A stretch of DNA of 64,000 nucleotides from Plumapathes pennacea. Its lineage: Eukaryota; Cnidaria; Anthozoa; Antipatharia; Myriopathidae. The stretch covers positions 14,575,578 through 14,639,577 of the forward strand of contig OZ038470.1 of NCBI GenBank assembly GCA_964036295.1, written 5' to 3'. A model generated the notes under the pieces. It saw nothing but the letters and a program-made list of their open reading frames with translations, did no database searches and had not been told where the DNA came from. Of this stretch, positions 49,565 to 61,975 are shown piece after piece (within the stretch, counting starts at the first letter, position 1; each line of letters opens with the position of its first letter). Position numbers and translations under genes: made by a program.

Positions 49565-52500
49565 ATGCCTCCAAAGAAACGAAAGGAAAACGAGGAATCC
49601 TCGGAGCAAGTTCAAAAGAAATCCAGGCCGGAAAACACGGAGGTCGATCAAGCAGCGACCACGGACGCCTTGAATGAAGAGGCCCAGCTGAAAGACGAAA
49701 CGGAAAAGGTATCGTAGAATGTTACAAACCGCAGTTCTTAGCTATTAACTAAAGTTCATGAGAGCCAGTTTTGTAATTTGATCGCGTTACTAACAATCTC
49801 AAAAACGCAGTGGTATAACTTCATGGGGTGTCCGTCTTTTATTTGACCGCCGTGATTCTAATGTCGCCAGTGCACGTTGAGTCGGTTTTATACATGTGGT
49901 AGCGTGCGCTGTAGTCTAGAGTAGAATACCGAAGGCTTATATCATCTAGAATTCGCAATACTGACCAGAGGTGCTCGTGAACGTATTCTTCGTGAACGCG
50001 ACCTTAGAAAATATATAATTTTACTGCAGTTCCGTGACAGTGTGAATAATCTATTTTGTTGATCTTGGCGGATCCAATGACCCTTGCAAAATCTTATTTT
50101 CCTTCATTTCCCTCTTTCTTATTTTTGTTTTTCATGTATTGATCAGTGCGCTGTGAGTGAAAGTCATCAAATCCGTCGCCACCTGCCCTAGCTTATAGCT
50201 ATAGATTTGTGTAGTGTACACATAATCAGCTTTCTCTATTTAATCAGTAAAGTTCTTTCAGAATTCAGATTTTCTCGATTGTGATATTGTTTAGTCTACT
50301 GCATATCTTATTTCTGATAGACAGTGTTGGGTAGGAAAAGAACACTGCACAATACTATGGCCCTGGTATTGTTTAGGGATATTTAAATTCTCATATTTCT
50401 ATACACATTATCTGGAACAACTCTAGAATAAATTTTCTAACATTGAACATGTATTATGATCTCGTCCAGGTTTTCTGTTAATTGCTGCATCAATCAGAAC
50501 AGTGATTGTGCAATGTACTGTAATCAGTATGTCACATTAAAAAAAAAAATAGCTGGCTGGTATGCTACTATACAGAACATTTAAACTTTATATGGAGCAT
50601 TTAAACTGCCAATTAGTATGACATTTAATTTACTGGCAGGGATTTTCATCTCGGTAATTGACATGAATTCATATATTTATACACAATCATATTAAATGAT
50701 TTGCACCGATCTACAAAACAGCCAGTCCAGTTTCCACAAAACTTCCTGCAGTGATTCAGGTTTTATTCCCAGGAATTGTTCAAGCCAAGAAATTAACAGA
50801 AAAGGGAGGAAAAGCTGTGTTTCTTAATTGTTAGACTCTATTTACAAGATGTACTAATTTGCATTTTACCTTCAGGTTAGATCTTTGGGTTGGGACTGAC
50901 TGTCATTGTTTTTGTGCATAATGATTTTTTACATTTTTTTAGCGATGACATTTCTCAGTGTAAAAACTACACTCTACATGACTGTACAACGTTCACCTGT
51001 TTTCCTGTCTGATAATTATTATAAACTAAACAAGCATTCTTTGTAACAGATTCCTCAATCAGGCACCTGCGGCATGCTTTTAATCTCTGGAGGAACCAAC
51101 TGGGACCTCATTGGACGAAAGGAGGCACCAAAAAACTCAGGTAAGTGGGTTGAACACCTCTAAAGTGGACAGAAGGGTGGGCTACTATATTGCACCAAGG
51201 TGCTTCAGGACTAATATTGATATTTTTTTTTGGAAGCTAAATGAACAAGTATATATACTGTAATGGGGCAGTTGCATACTCAAATTATAATAGTTTGATT
51301 GTTTTGTACAATATCCAGCTCTGCTAAAAAAAAAAGAGCATGGCTTGAGATTTGTGACAAATTTAATTTGGAAACATTAAGCATGGCTAGAATACATGTA
51401 TTTTCAAAGAATGTTAAGATAAATAAACAGTGTGAGAGAAATGAGTTCAGGCTAAAACACTAAAATTACATTCATTTCTGAAATATGTGAAATGACAGAT
51501 CCCATCTTCCCACACCCCATTCTACTCAATGAGAGACTGATAAAAGAAAATCTGTGTGGTGCCCCCAAGAGTACAGTGTTGATCAAACTGAACTCTGAAG
51601 CCTAAGCCTGTGTTATCTCTAGGGAGTTCTGGTGGTCCTAACTTATGGGAGCCCCACTTGATGTCCTCTTTAAAGGGGGTGCGTATCAGGCACATTGCAT
51701 CTGGGCCCAGTGCATGCCACAGCATTATTGTCACTGAAGATGGGACTGCAATGAGCTTTGGTAAGACAAGTTATACTGCAGTCAGTAGAGCCATTTTTCA
51801 GATGAGTAGAAGATTGTATAATGATTGTGTAATTGCTTTTGAGACACTTGGATTGGTACAAATAAGTTAAGCAGCATTCCTGGCTAAGCGGGAACAAAAG
51901 CCAAACCCACTATGCTCCCCTCAGGCAAGAAGGTGGCAATATGACGCTAGTACCATGCAGTAATGACCAGTTAGGATTAGGAAACATCTACACATCCATG
52001 CAAAATTGAAGTACGAAATCCACCTATGATGAGCAGTAAAAACTGTTTATGTCTGTGATCTGCAGGGAGAAACGACAAAGGCCAGTTGGGGCATAACAAC
52101 ACGGAGCAGTGTGGCATCCCTAAAGTTATTGAAAGCCTGAAGAACCACACTGTAGTGCAGGCAAGCTGTGGAAAGAACCACAGCCTTGTGTTAACAGGTA
52201 TGGTACACTTGACTCCAACGCTGCTTGAATCACAGGCGCCCAGCAATCAGTAAACTATTCAAATTTTGTTCAGTCAACTCCCTCTTAATGGACACCCATC
52301 TAAGATGGACACTTCTCAAGATGGACACCTACAGTAGTAGGAGCGATCTCTGCCATTTCTTCAGTCATTCACTCTCACTGACCCCTCTTTAAGATGGATA
52401 CCTCTCTAAAATGAACAGTTGGAGCTGATCCTGAGGGTTGCCATCATAGAGGGAATTGACTGTGCTGCTTACTGTATATTTGCTTCTGTCTCAAGACAAG

Positions 52501-55500
52501 GCCTCAGCGCTCTACATGAACGGTTGCCCGCTTGCCCGGGGCAACCAAAACTTTTGGTCGGGCAGGTAAATTCTGGGCCGGGCAACTAGAAATTATGAAA
52601 CTTTCTATTACTTGAAGTCAATCTACATTCTGAAGGGCAACCAACCTAAAACCTTAATGTCGAGCACTGGGCCTGTAGTGCTCTGCCCTTCATACATAAA
52701 TTTAGTTTCTTCCCATGTTTATTTTCATACAGATCATTCTCAATTTCATATAGACGGCTTTACACTCAGCCTTGTTTTAAAACAGAAGCATACACAAGAA
52801 AGTTCCCTATTGGTTTAACTGTTAGTGCTACCCAGTGCTTGACATTAAGATTTTAGGTTGGTTGCTCTTTGGACTGTAGATTGACTTCAAGCAATAGAAA
52901 GTTTCATAAATTTCTGGTTGCCTGACCCTGAATTTACCTGCCCGACCAAAATATTTGGTTGCCCCGGGCATAGCGGGCAACCGTTAATGTCGAGCAATGT
53001 AGTAACACCAATTCTGGTTTCCAAGTGATGGACAAACATTAAAATCAACTCTTTTGGTGCTCTAAAATATTTTGTATCTTCGTTCTTATTTGGTCGATCT
53101 GTGCCATTAGAGCAAGTATCAGTATTGGGTGAACTTGAAAATGTACAGGTTGTACATTGCATTGAAGCTGCCCTTCTCTGCAAACTAATTACCAGCTGTG
53201 GAATATACTGTATCATTGATGTTAGGAGAATCCTCCCTATATATCTATAACACTCAGATCGAAGAGATTGAGGGTAAAATCAAGATTACACGCAGCTGAT
53301 TATGCAGAGGGTGTAATGATCATTTCTCTTTTCACAGATAAAGGACTAGTGTTTGGATTTGGAGAAAACAAAATGGCACAGTTGGGTCAGGGACATCAGA
53401 AACCAGTAATCACCAAACCTGTGCAGGTATAGTGCCCTGATGCGCCTAAATGAAAGCTCTCGCGTCGCGCGAGTAACGAGCGCGTAACGCGAGAGCAGCG
53501 CGTGCATCGACGCGAATAGAAGACAGCAGATTTTCAATGGTTTTCTTGTTCTGTTGGTTTCGTGTTGTAGGAATCTTGTAGTGCCAAGCACGAGAATCGT
53601 AGAAAGCGCAAAACCAGATACGTTCTTGTTGGGTTACCGACAGGATAAGGACAAATATTGATGTTTTCAGCTTCCGGGTTTCTCTTTCTCTTTCCGTTGT
53701 CCCCCATGTTATTCCCACGCGCTCGACTCGACATCCCGCTTTTTTGCATGGCCGGAAATCCTCCATCGGCCATTTTGCGGGGCCTCGAACATCGGAAACA
53801 ATTGGCGAGCCATGTCCATTCGATTTGTTTGGAAAAAAGATGAGCTTCGTTTTGTAAAACCTACTTTGCCATCGATCTTTTGTTTTGTCGAGTTGGAAAC
53901 CAAAACCAAACTACCGTTTTCATTTTGTTGTTGTTTGTTTGTTTGTTTGTTTGTTTGTTTTACACTTTTCCAAACTTAGAAAGGGAAGCATTTTCGGGAA
54001 CCAACTTTTGTGTTTTGATCTTTTCAAGGTTGTTCACCCAGAAAACAGGAAGATTAAGAAAGTCGCTTGCGGGGCCGAGTTCAGTATGTTCATCGATGAG
54101 AAGCACATGCTCTATTCGTTTGGCAGCCCAGAGCACGGACAGCTGGGACACAACACCGATGGACAGTACTTTGTGTCTGCAAATAAACTTGGTTTTGATT
54201 GCGAGGTGCTGCCTAGGCATGTGGCTGTCTTTGTGGAGAAACACAAAGATGGATTTGTGAATGTTCTGACTGATGTTAGGATTGTTGATGTGTCCTGCGG
54301 GAACAACCACACAGTAAGTCATGTTGTGTCATCAACGCTCAATCGTTTTACACTTCATTCGCTCGCTTTCTTGCTGAACCACCAAATCAGTTTCGTAACC
54401 CACATCTGTTGTACTAACCCACCCACTCACTCATTTACTACTGCAACTCGCTCATTTATTCACTGATTCACTCGTTCATTTACTTACTCACTCATGTATT
54501 AATTCATTCATCCACTTGAAATGAACTTGGTAGACAGTTCCCTTGGTAGAACCCCGCTACCTCGATCCCCCGCTTTCTCGAACTATTTCTCGCTTTCCTT
54601 GAGAGTTCGACACAGCGAGGTTCTACTGTATGTACATTTGCTGCTCTCGTTCGCAGTTGTGTACTGAGCTCTTTCTTTGTGTTGTACTCACCAGATTGCT
54701 AGAGATGATAAAGAGCGCGTATTTACGTGCGGTTTCGGTGGTTACGGGCGCCTGGGACACCAACAACCGAAAGACGAACACGTGCCGCGCTTGCTTACGT
54801 ACTTTAATCACAGAGGTACGAAACACAATCACGCTTTTTGTTGTTGTTGTTGTTGTTGCTGTTGTTTTTGTTTTATGGTTTCCGCTAATCATATAACTAC
54901 GTGTATGGGCTATAGACCCGCTGCGGAAGGCATTATTTACCCTTCACCACAACCGGGTTTTCAGTTCAGAGCATGTGCCAAGCAAGACTTAAAAAGTAAC
55001 GCTAACCCTAATTCTAATCCGTCAGCGTGCCATGTTGAGCTATAGAAACGCGAGGGAATTTACAGTAACAAGAGAAGTGTAGAGAACTACGACGGCGCTA
55101 AGATAAGGCAGGATAAACGATAACTTAAAATCAAATGAACTCGTGGACGTAAAATTCTACTAGTCAACTATTTACTTGATGTAGAATCGAATTTAATGTT
55201 TATATATTTGGGTTGAAAAGGCACTTTAAACTGGGGCTGGTGTTTCCTTCCAGGAGCGTCAACAATTTTCGCGGGCTCAACTTATACGATGGCGTTGAGT
55301 ATGACGCAGCTATTCTTCTGGGGTCAAACAAAGAGCGCTGGCGAGGCGACCATGTACCCCAAACCCGTGCAGGACCTGAGCGGATGGGATGTACGAAGTG
55401 TCGGCTGCTCGTGAGTTCTTCTTATTTCCTTTTCTACATGACAAGCTTACAAACGCAATGCGAAGGGCGTGGGGACGAGCTCGACGCTAGCCAATGTAAT

Positions 55501-56386
55501 GTGGGCGCATCAATGAGACCTGTGTGAACGTAACTGGAGAAATGTGACTAAAAAGAAAGCGGTTAGGTTAATATGACTCTGTTCTTAGGTTTTCAAGTAG
55601 TTTACAAGTGTTTGGACAGTGTTTGGATAACCGCTAACCAACGGAAGTGGCGTCAGAACGTATTTCCGGGTTTCCCCTGTGCTGTATTTATTGCTGATTG
55701 GCTCTTCGTATCTGTTTATGTCTTCTTTCCTTTGTTGACAGAAAAACCAGCATAGTGGTGGCAGCTGACGACAGTGTAGTGAGCTGGGGGCCGAGTCCAA
55801 CTTACGGGGAACTGGTAACTGATCATTTCTTACTCCAACAAATGTGTCCTTTGGTTCTGTTAACTCTTTCACTCCCAAGCTCAAAATGCAAATTCTCCCC
55901 GCCTATTAAGAGTAAAATGTATGAGTAATGTAGTGAGAAGGGATAGTTTATTCAGCTTAAATCATCTTAGCAAGGTATCAAAAGCCAATTTCTCCCACAA
56001 ACTCAATCCATTCTCTCGCGGTTTTCGGAATTGTTTTCGGAAGATACTCGGAAAAACAGAGCAGAACCAGAGTGAATTTACTGTCAGGGAAAGCATTGGG
56101 TTATTTTGAACAAACAAAAGTCGTTTTAGGCTTTAAAAAGCTGATCCAAACCCACACCAAACTGAGTTCACAGAGAGGAATCATTTCGCGTCCACAGGGT
56201 TATGGTTTAAAGAAGGGAGGACAGAAGTCATCAACCAACCCCAAGATAGTAAACCCGTTGGAGGGCGTGTACATCCACGCGGTGACATGTGGCTATGGCC
56301 ACACCCTGTTTATCGCACGAGACGACCAGGAAGGCGACAAAGAGAAACTAGCCAAGCTTCCCGTGTTTGATCCCGCTAGTTTGTGA
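49565..56386 (+). CDS. RCC2: RCC2 (TD-60): RCC1-repeat beta-propeller protein
   Basis: Ten exons: 49565-49708, 51050-51140, 51623-51760, 52066-52197, 53338-53426, 54029-54313, 54695-54815, 55254-55410, 55742-55814, 56198-56386 (1419 nt, 472 aa; the human protein is 522). The N-terminus is a basic nuclear-localisation-type tail (MPPKKRKENEES). The propeller begins LLISGGTNWDLIGRKEAP, which is diagnostic for RCC2, and ends VTCGYGHTLFIARDD. RCC1-type blade motifs (GRNDKGQLGH, FGSPEHGQLGH, GFGGYGRLGH) mark successive repeats. Known RCC2 acts in the nucleus and at centromeres and the spindle midzone, and in small-GTPase (Rac1/RalA) signalling. Introns hold several MITEs. The 3' UTR may reach the AATAAA at 57379. 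Confidence 0.95.
52271..52462. mobile_element. MITE with CAGTCAACTCCCTC ends in RCC2 intron
   Basis: Ends CAGTCAACTCCCTCTTAATG and AGAGGGAATTGACTG are inverted repeats, and ATGGACACC motifs recur inside. Same family as 46457-46619. Lies in the RCC2 intron between exons 4 and 5. Confidence 0.6.
52519..53003. mobile_element. Inverted-repeat element (GGTTGCCCG arms of about 150 bp)
   Basis: The left arm (about 52519-52672) and the right arm (about 52838-53003) are imperfect complements containing GGGCAACCAACCTAAAA and ATTATGAAACTTTCTATT motifs. A single arm is also found at 11787-11935. It is in the same RCC2 intron as the preceding MITE. Confidence 0.65.
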
Positions 56387-57565
56387 TCACAGTCAAGAGT
56401 TGTGTCCAGTCGTCTCTTTTGATGAGTGTTTGAAGTGCGACAAGGTCAATGCATTCGTGAATCAATTTTCACTTTAGAGTATGTGCCAACCATCTAACCT
56501 TTGGCTTAAGATAAAGCTTATTTCTAGTGTTAAGTTTACGGTTAAACTTAAGTCTGGTAAGTACGTACTCGGAAGTGGAAATCTAATTTTGACGTATGCA
56601 ATGTACTAGTCACTACCCTTTGACTTACTTAGACTGATGTTGTTCGTTTGTTTGTTTGTTTAACGAAAGTTTGCTAATTGGTGGCGGCCAGTCTACTTTG
56701 CGTAAATATTAGAGTCGAATTAAGTTACATTCATGTTGATGGGAAACCGCCAAACCTTACGGCTGGCCCGCCGTCTTGTAACTTGATGAAGATGAAAGCT
56801 GTCCTGTACATTTAGTTGTTTATTCCAGTGTTAGTTGTTTGTTTAGTTTGATTTGTTTTCTTGCAAGCACAAGTACTGGATTGGTAAGAACCTGAATAAC
56901 GCCGAAAGCTCTCACTTAGTACATTCTAACAGCAGTGTTCACTTCCAACTTATGAACTGTTAAAACTTAAAGGTGTGACCACTCAAATGGAAGCTCTCCG
57001 TACATTCTAACTGCAGAGTGTTCACATTGTTGTTGATCGAAGTTTGATATTCTAAGTTTAGTTTAGACCATGAAAACACTGTAGTGAAAGGGTTAAACTG
57101 CTCAATTTCAACATGCCACCTAAATTGTTTGGACTCCTTAGTTGCAGCAGGCGATCTTCAGGTGTTAACAATCTAGTGTGTTTAAAATGTGTATATTGTG
57201 TAACGTTCATTTTCTATTTTACATCAAACAGTGTAATTATTTCAGCTTGCTACTTTGACCGAAAAGATAAAAATGGTTTATTGATTTTTAATTTACGAAA
57301 TGTTATTTATTTTCCAGAGCTTAATATTACATCCGAAGAAAAAAAGAGTTGTGCAAATCATAGCTTCAACTTATGCAAAATAAAATTGAAACAAAACATT
57401 GTTTTGCTGAGAATAGTTGAGTTTGTTTGCAGGGACATTCTGTTCTCGCTTCACCTTAGCATGGTGAAGAAAGTCAATCAACAGATTGCAGTAGCGACTG
57501 GACGCCATTGCTATTGAAGCCTTGCTGGCCACACGACGTGTTAGCATACGCACACGTAAGTAATG
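56387..57565. other. RCC2 3' flank / probable 3' UTR
   Basis: Follows the RCC2 stop codon. Contains AATAAA at 57379-57384 and no conserved coding frame. The longest open frame here has no recognisable domain and lies in AT-rich sequence, so I treat it as untranslated. Confidence 0.5.
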
Positions 57566-57569
57566 TTAA

Positions 57570-57771
57570 CCCTTTCACTCCTGAGCCCAAAATACAAATT
57601 CTCCTAATCGCTCAATAAGAAAATGTATGAGTGGTACAGTGAGAATTGATAGTTTAATCAGCTATCATCTGAGCAAGGTACCAAAGCCAAGTTCTCCTTA
57701 CTGTATGATATAATTGTGCTGCCAAAATTGAAGGAGAAAATTGAACTTGATCACTCTTGGGAGTGAAAGGG
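57570..57771. mobile_element. TTAA-flanked MITE (CCCTTTCACTCC ends), best copy
   Basis: Exactly flanked by TTAA (57566-57569 and 57772-57775). Ends CCCTTTCACTCCTGAG and TTGGGAGTGAAAGGG are inverted repeats. TTAA target duplication with CCC ends is typical of piggyBac-type elements. Relatives in this window lie at about 8808, 13908, 23950, 33718 and 55861. Confidence 0.7.
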
Positions 57772-57786
57772 TTAAAACGTGTAAGG

Positions 57787-57985
57787 CCTTGTTTACACGA
57801 CACTGGGCTGGGTCAGATCACCGACTCTGGTCAAAAAATCTTCAGTCAATCTTTCTGTAAGCGTTTACATGAAAAATGCTTTCTTCGTGTAAACGCTTAC
57901 AGAAAATTGACTGAAGAAAGGTTGCCCCGGGACAGTCACTTGACCCGAGTCAGCACCCAACCCGGGGTCGTGCAAATATGGCCTA
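57787..57985. mobile_element. Foldback MITE (GTAAACGCTTACAG type)
   Basis: TTCAGTCAATCTTTCTGTAA, a GCGTTTACA core and the complement TGTAAACGCTTACAGAAAAT occur around a short loop. The outer part CCTTGTTTACACGACAC is typical of this repeat class. Same family as 19119-19268. Confidence 0.6.
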
Positions 57986-59809
57986 GGATTGGAGACTTCA
58001 TTTCGTTTCGCTGATATTTGCACGTGCTTCGGCCTGTGTTTAATTTCGTTCCCAGAATCTTGTGATTGCTAACGCCGTTATATACTTACAGTTCCAGGCC
58101 TGCGCACTCAACAGAGGGAGAACGGGGCCCACACTACTATAATCAGGTATGCGTTTTTCATTTGTTCTTTTTTTTTTTTCGGAGAAGAGTTGAACACTCA
58201 CGTATGCTTTCCCTAGACGGGCCGCCATATTTGGTTCTTTGTGACTTGAGAACCGCGCCTAGTAGTTTAGACCTCGGGGAATGTGACCGAGCAAGACACT
58301 ATAAGTGTCCACTTCCGATTGTCAATTGAATACAAAAGCTGCCGTCACCAAGCAAATGAAAATTTAATGACAGCGTCATTCTTTAGTTTGTGTTAAAGTT
58401 TAAATTTGGACAGGGAAAGATGAATATCTTTGATGTTTTTTTTTAGCGTATTTTATATATTAAGAGCCGTTGTCTGAGAAAACCGGGCAGGGTCAAAAGA
58501 TGGGGGTCGGCCGAATTTCATAAAATTACCAACATATGATGTCTATCTAGTATGATTATAAACGGTGGCATTTGAACGAATTTTGGGTCTTTAGTTTCGG
58601 AGATTGACCACCTCCCTTGGTTTTGGGACCGCGGGAGCCAAAATGGCGTCCGAAATTAGACCAACTTCGAGACAAAAAAATACCAACTTCCCGACGGATT
58701 TTACCAGCGAGTTTTTCTACACTATTTCCATGAGTATATTTCCCTTAGATTACAGTTTCAAATTCAGATTTTATCAGTGCTTCCTTTTTGGCGAGCGGCT
58801 TGAAACAGTAGAGGTCAAACAAAAATTCAGACACGTCAGATTTTTAATGTTTTTGAACGTTGTTTTCTCAAAAGTGCGGTTGTTTATTTTTCATTTAAGA
58901 CCTGATTTTGGTAGTACATTGCCATCTAAACCAATTTAAAAAAAGAATTGATTGGGGGAAAAAGCCGTTCCCGCTTGATTCACATTTAAATTACTCCAAA
59001 TTGCGGTTAGAGAAGTTTTCCCGCCAAATTAATTCTACATTATACTGTACCACAAAAGCAGTCGGTTCCCCGTAAAACTACTCCAAAAGACATTTTATTG
59101 AACAAATACAGTATTCACAACTATATTTGGCAAATCAACGGCTGTTAATGTCATTCTTCGGTCTAAATACTCAAAATAGTTTTCCCGCCAAATTTCTCTT
59201 ATACTACAATGTGCCACAAAAGCCGCTCCGTTCTCCATAAAAACCACTCCAGAAGACACTTCATCGAATAAATGCAGTAATCACATTCCATTTTGGCAAA
59301 TCGAGGGCTTTGTGGGTCTCTTTGTTGGTTGCAAATACTCAAACAAAATATCTTGGAAGTTGATCCGCGTATGGTGTCACGCTCACGCCTACGTTTCGTG
59401 TCACCCTTACGACCACCATATTTACGATTGTTCAACTGGGCTTTTTTTCCTACTTTTCGTGTATGTGTATGTGTATGTGTATAGTGTGTGAAATGTTCTT
59501 TTCAATAAGTATAAAGATACAGTTGCGGTAACGGAATTTCGACGCCCGACGATTATGTTATAGCTTAAAATTGGAGTATCTTCCCTTAGTTTTGGAAGCG
59601 AATAAATTGAATTGGAGTTCTTTTGTTGACAGTTGGAAGAGTTAGTATAGATGTTAAATCAAATGGTACGTGGTTGTTTATAGTGATTAACACTGTGGCC
59701 TTCCTCAGGATCAAGTTACTTTATTGTGCAAGGCAACGCATTTCGCAAACACGCTGTCTGCATTTATTATCGAGTCAGATATACATTTGCTCGGATAGCC
59801 GTATAAAAT

Positions 59810-60226
59810 TGCTCGTTCGGTTCACAAACTTCACCTTGTGGAGCAGTCGGACCAGACTCTCTCCTACTTCCATTAGAGGGTTGCAAGGCTGAAGTAACAT
59901 CCCACTTCGCTGCTCTTGGTATAAGCAGCAAGCGAGGATGGCATATTCGCGGTACAGTGATTAGCGAGAAAGACCTCATACTGAACAGAGCTGGACATTT
60001 TTGCCTCCCGGATGAGAGAGTGGCTGTTATGACCATCTGTCCTAAACACAGACGGGATTTAACAGTGAACTGGCCAGGACGAAAACGACGAACGTGTGGC
60101 TATCCTACACATAAAGGCCAGCGTAAACAAATGCGCAATCCCAGGTGGATCAATTTCGCAACGTCCCAAGAAATCTTCAATCGTTATGGTGCTACGGTCG
60201 CACAAGTCCTATACAGTCAACGCTGA
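59810..60226 (+). pseudogene. Gene fragment 1 inside the long-TIR element
   Basis: An open frame without an obvious ATG at its start encodes a cysteine/histidine-containing segment: TICPKHRRDLTVNW, then RRTCGYPTHKGQRKQMRNPR and FATSQEIFNRYGA. The spacing C-P-x-H...C-x-x-P-x-H looks zinc-binding. From memory, similar segments occur in multicopy uncharacterised cnidarian proteins, but no family name can be given. It ends at a stop and is separated by frame changes from the next fragment. Confidence 0.4.
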
Positions 60227-60311
60227 ACACGTCCTGGCATGCTCTCATCGACCCAGCAAAAATATTACCAACGGAAGGCCAAGGAAACTATCATCGCGGC
60301 TCTCTCAGTAA

Positions 60312-60627
60312 TTAGTTCCGGTTAAGAACAGGAGTCTGGGCTAATGTCCGCAAGGAGGTGAGACTAGAATCAGCTGGTGAAAGTGCGTCCAGACGCAAAA
60401 GCTTCGATCCCTCCTCTGGCGTCATTGAATCTCTCGTCAAGGCATACAACCAAGCTGAGTCGTGGCAAACAAAGCGACAAATTCTCTCGGTCTTCGCCAA
60501 TGATTTCAGTGCGTGCCTGCTCATATGTGACCTGCTTGGATCTGGTAAGCTGAGCACATTGAAGCTTGTCCTGTTGCGAGATATCTGCTCGGAGTTGAAT
60601 CTCCAGACGCCAGAACGTGGGTTCTAG
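60312..60627 (+). pseudogene. Gene fragment 2 inside the long-TIR element
   Basis: A frame open after a TAG at about 60311 encodes NVRKEVRLESAGESASRRKS, then YNQAESWQTKRQILSVFAND and a diverging end. It lacks a start codon. It probably continues the protein of fragment 1 after a frame break and is truncated, so I call it a pseudogene. Confidence 0.4.
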
Positions 60628-61975
60628 AAAGCGTACTTTCATCGATCCATTGGAGGCCTTTGCGAACACTTGTTCTTGTCGTGAATAAGAAGTATCGTAT
60701 AGACAAGTACACACGCAGGTACAAATTTATCGTTTTTATATAGTTATCCGTCGTTTGTCAAGTGGAATTGCTTTGTTTCCACCACGGCGGCTGATTTCAT
60801 ACATAAGGATACAAGAAGCTTTAATCATAGTACAATTGTTCCCACTGATATCGTTGATTACCGTTCGTGAGGGCCGTTCTAGCTATAAACGCGGAATGTA
60901 TTATGCAATTTGATTTTGAAATGTCGGGCGTCGAATCTTTGTCACCGCATGCAACGATACTTTATTTATCAAAAGCACGTTTCACACACACGAGAAGCCC
61001 AGTTAAACAATCGTAAATATGGTGGTCCTAAGCGTGATACGAAACGTAGGCGTGAGCGTGACACCATACGCGGATCAACTTCCAAGATATTTTGAGTATT
61101 TAAATCAAATAAAGAGACCCACAAAGCCCTTGATTTGCCAAAATGGAATGTGATTACTGCATTTATTCGATGAAGAGTCTTCTGGAGTGGTTTTTATGGA
61201 GAACGGAGCGGCTTTTGTGGCACATTGTAGTATAAGAGAAATTTGGCGGGAAAACTATTTTGAGTATTTAGACCGAAGAATGACATTAACAGCCGTTGAT
61301 TTGCCAAATATAGTTGTGAATATTGTATTTGTTCAATAAAATGTCTTTTGGAGTAGTTTTACGGGGAACCGACTGCTTTTGTGGTACAGTATAATGTAGA
61401 ATTAATTTGGCGGGAAAACTTCTCTAACCGCAATTTGGAGCAACTTTAAATGTGAGTCAAGCGGGAACGGCTTTTTCCCCCAATCAATTCTTTTTTTAAT
61501 TTGGTTTAGATGGCAATGTACTACCAAAATCAGGTCTTAAATGAAAAATAAACAACCGCACTTTTGAGAAAACAACGTTCAAAAACATTAAAAATCTGAC
61601 GTGTCTGAATTTTTGTTTGACCTCTACTGTTTCAAGCCGCTCGCCAAAAAGGAAGCACTGATAAAATCTGAATTTGAAACTGTAATCTAAGGGAAATATA
61701 CTCATGGAAATATTGTAGAAAAACTCGCTGGTAAAATCCGTCGGGAAGTTGGTATTTTTTTGTCTCGAAGTTGGTCTAATTTCGGACGCCATTTTGGCTC
61801 CCGCGGTCCCAAAACCAAGGGGGGTGGTCAATCTCCGAAACAAAAGACCCAAAATTCGTTCAAATGCCACCGTTCATAATCATACTAGATAGACATCAAG
61901 TGCTGGTAATTTTATGAAATTCGGCCGACCCCCATCTTTTGACCCTGCCCGGTTTTCTCAGACAACGTCTCTTAA

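Larger units (their letters stand above)
58460..61975. mobile_element. 3.5-kb element with about 1.1-kb terminal inverted repeats and TTAA flanks
   Basis: The left arm (58460 to about 59560) and the right arm (about 60920 to 61975) are near-perfect complements. Both begin TTAAGAG at the outside and continue GTTGTCTGAGAAAACCGGGC. The arms carry a frame (MASEIRPTSRQKNTNF...) that stays open in both because the arms match; no transposase is recognised. The left arm also holds a TATGTG microsatellite near 59460. The interior (59560-60920) contains two broken protein-coding pieces. Long arms with TTAA flanks suggest a non-autonomous DNA transposon. Confidence 0.75.

Noticed and set aside
57113..57517. 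134-residue frame after RCC2
   Set aside because: AT-rich, no domain, and within the probable RCC2 3' UTR.
58604..61870. Two near-identical 110-125 residue frames (ASEIRPTSRQKNTNF...) on opposite strands
   Set aside because: They are the same sequence in the two inverted arms, so being open twice is not independent support; no domain recognised and no start context.
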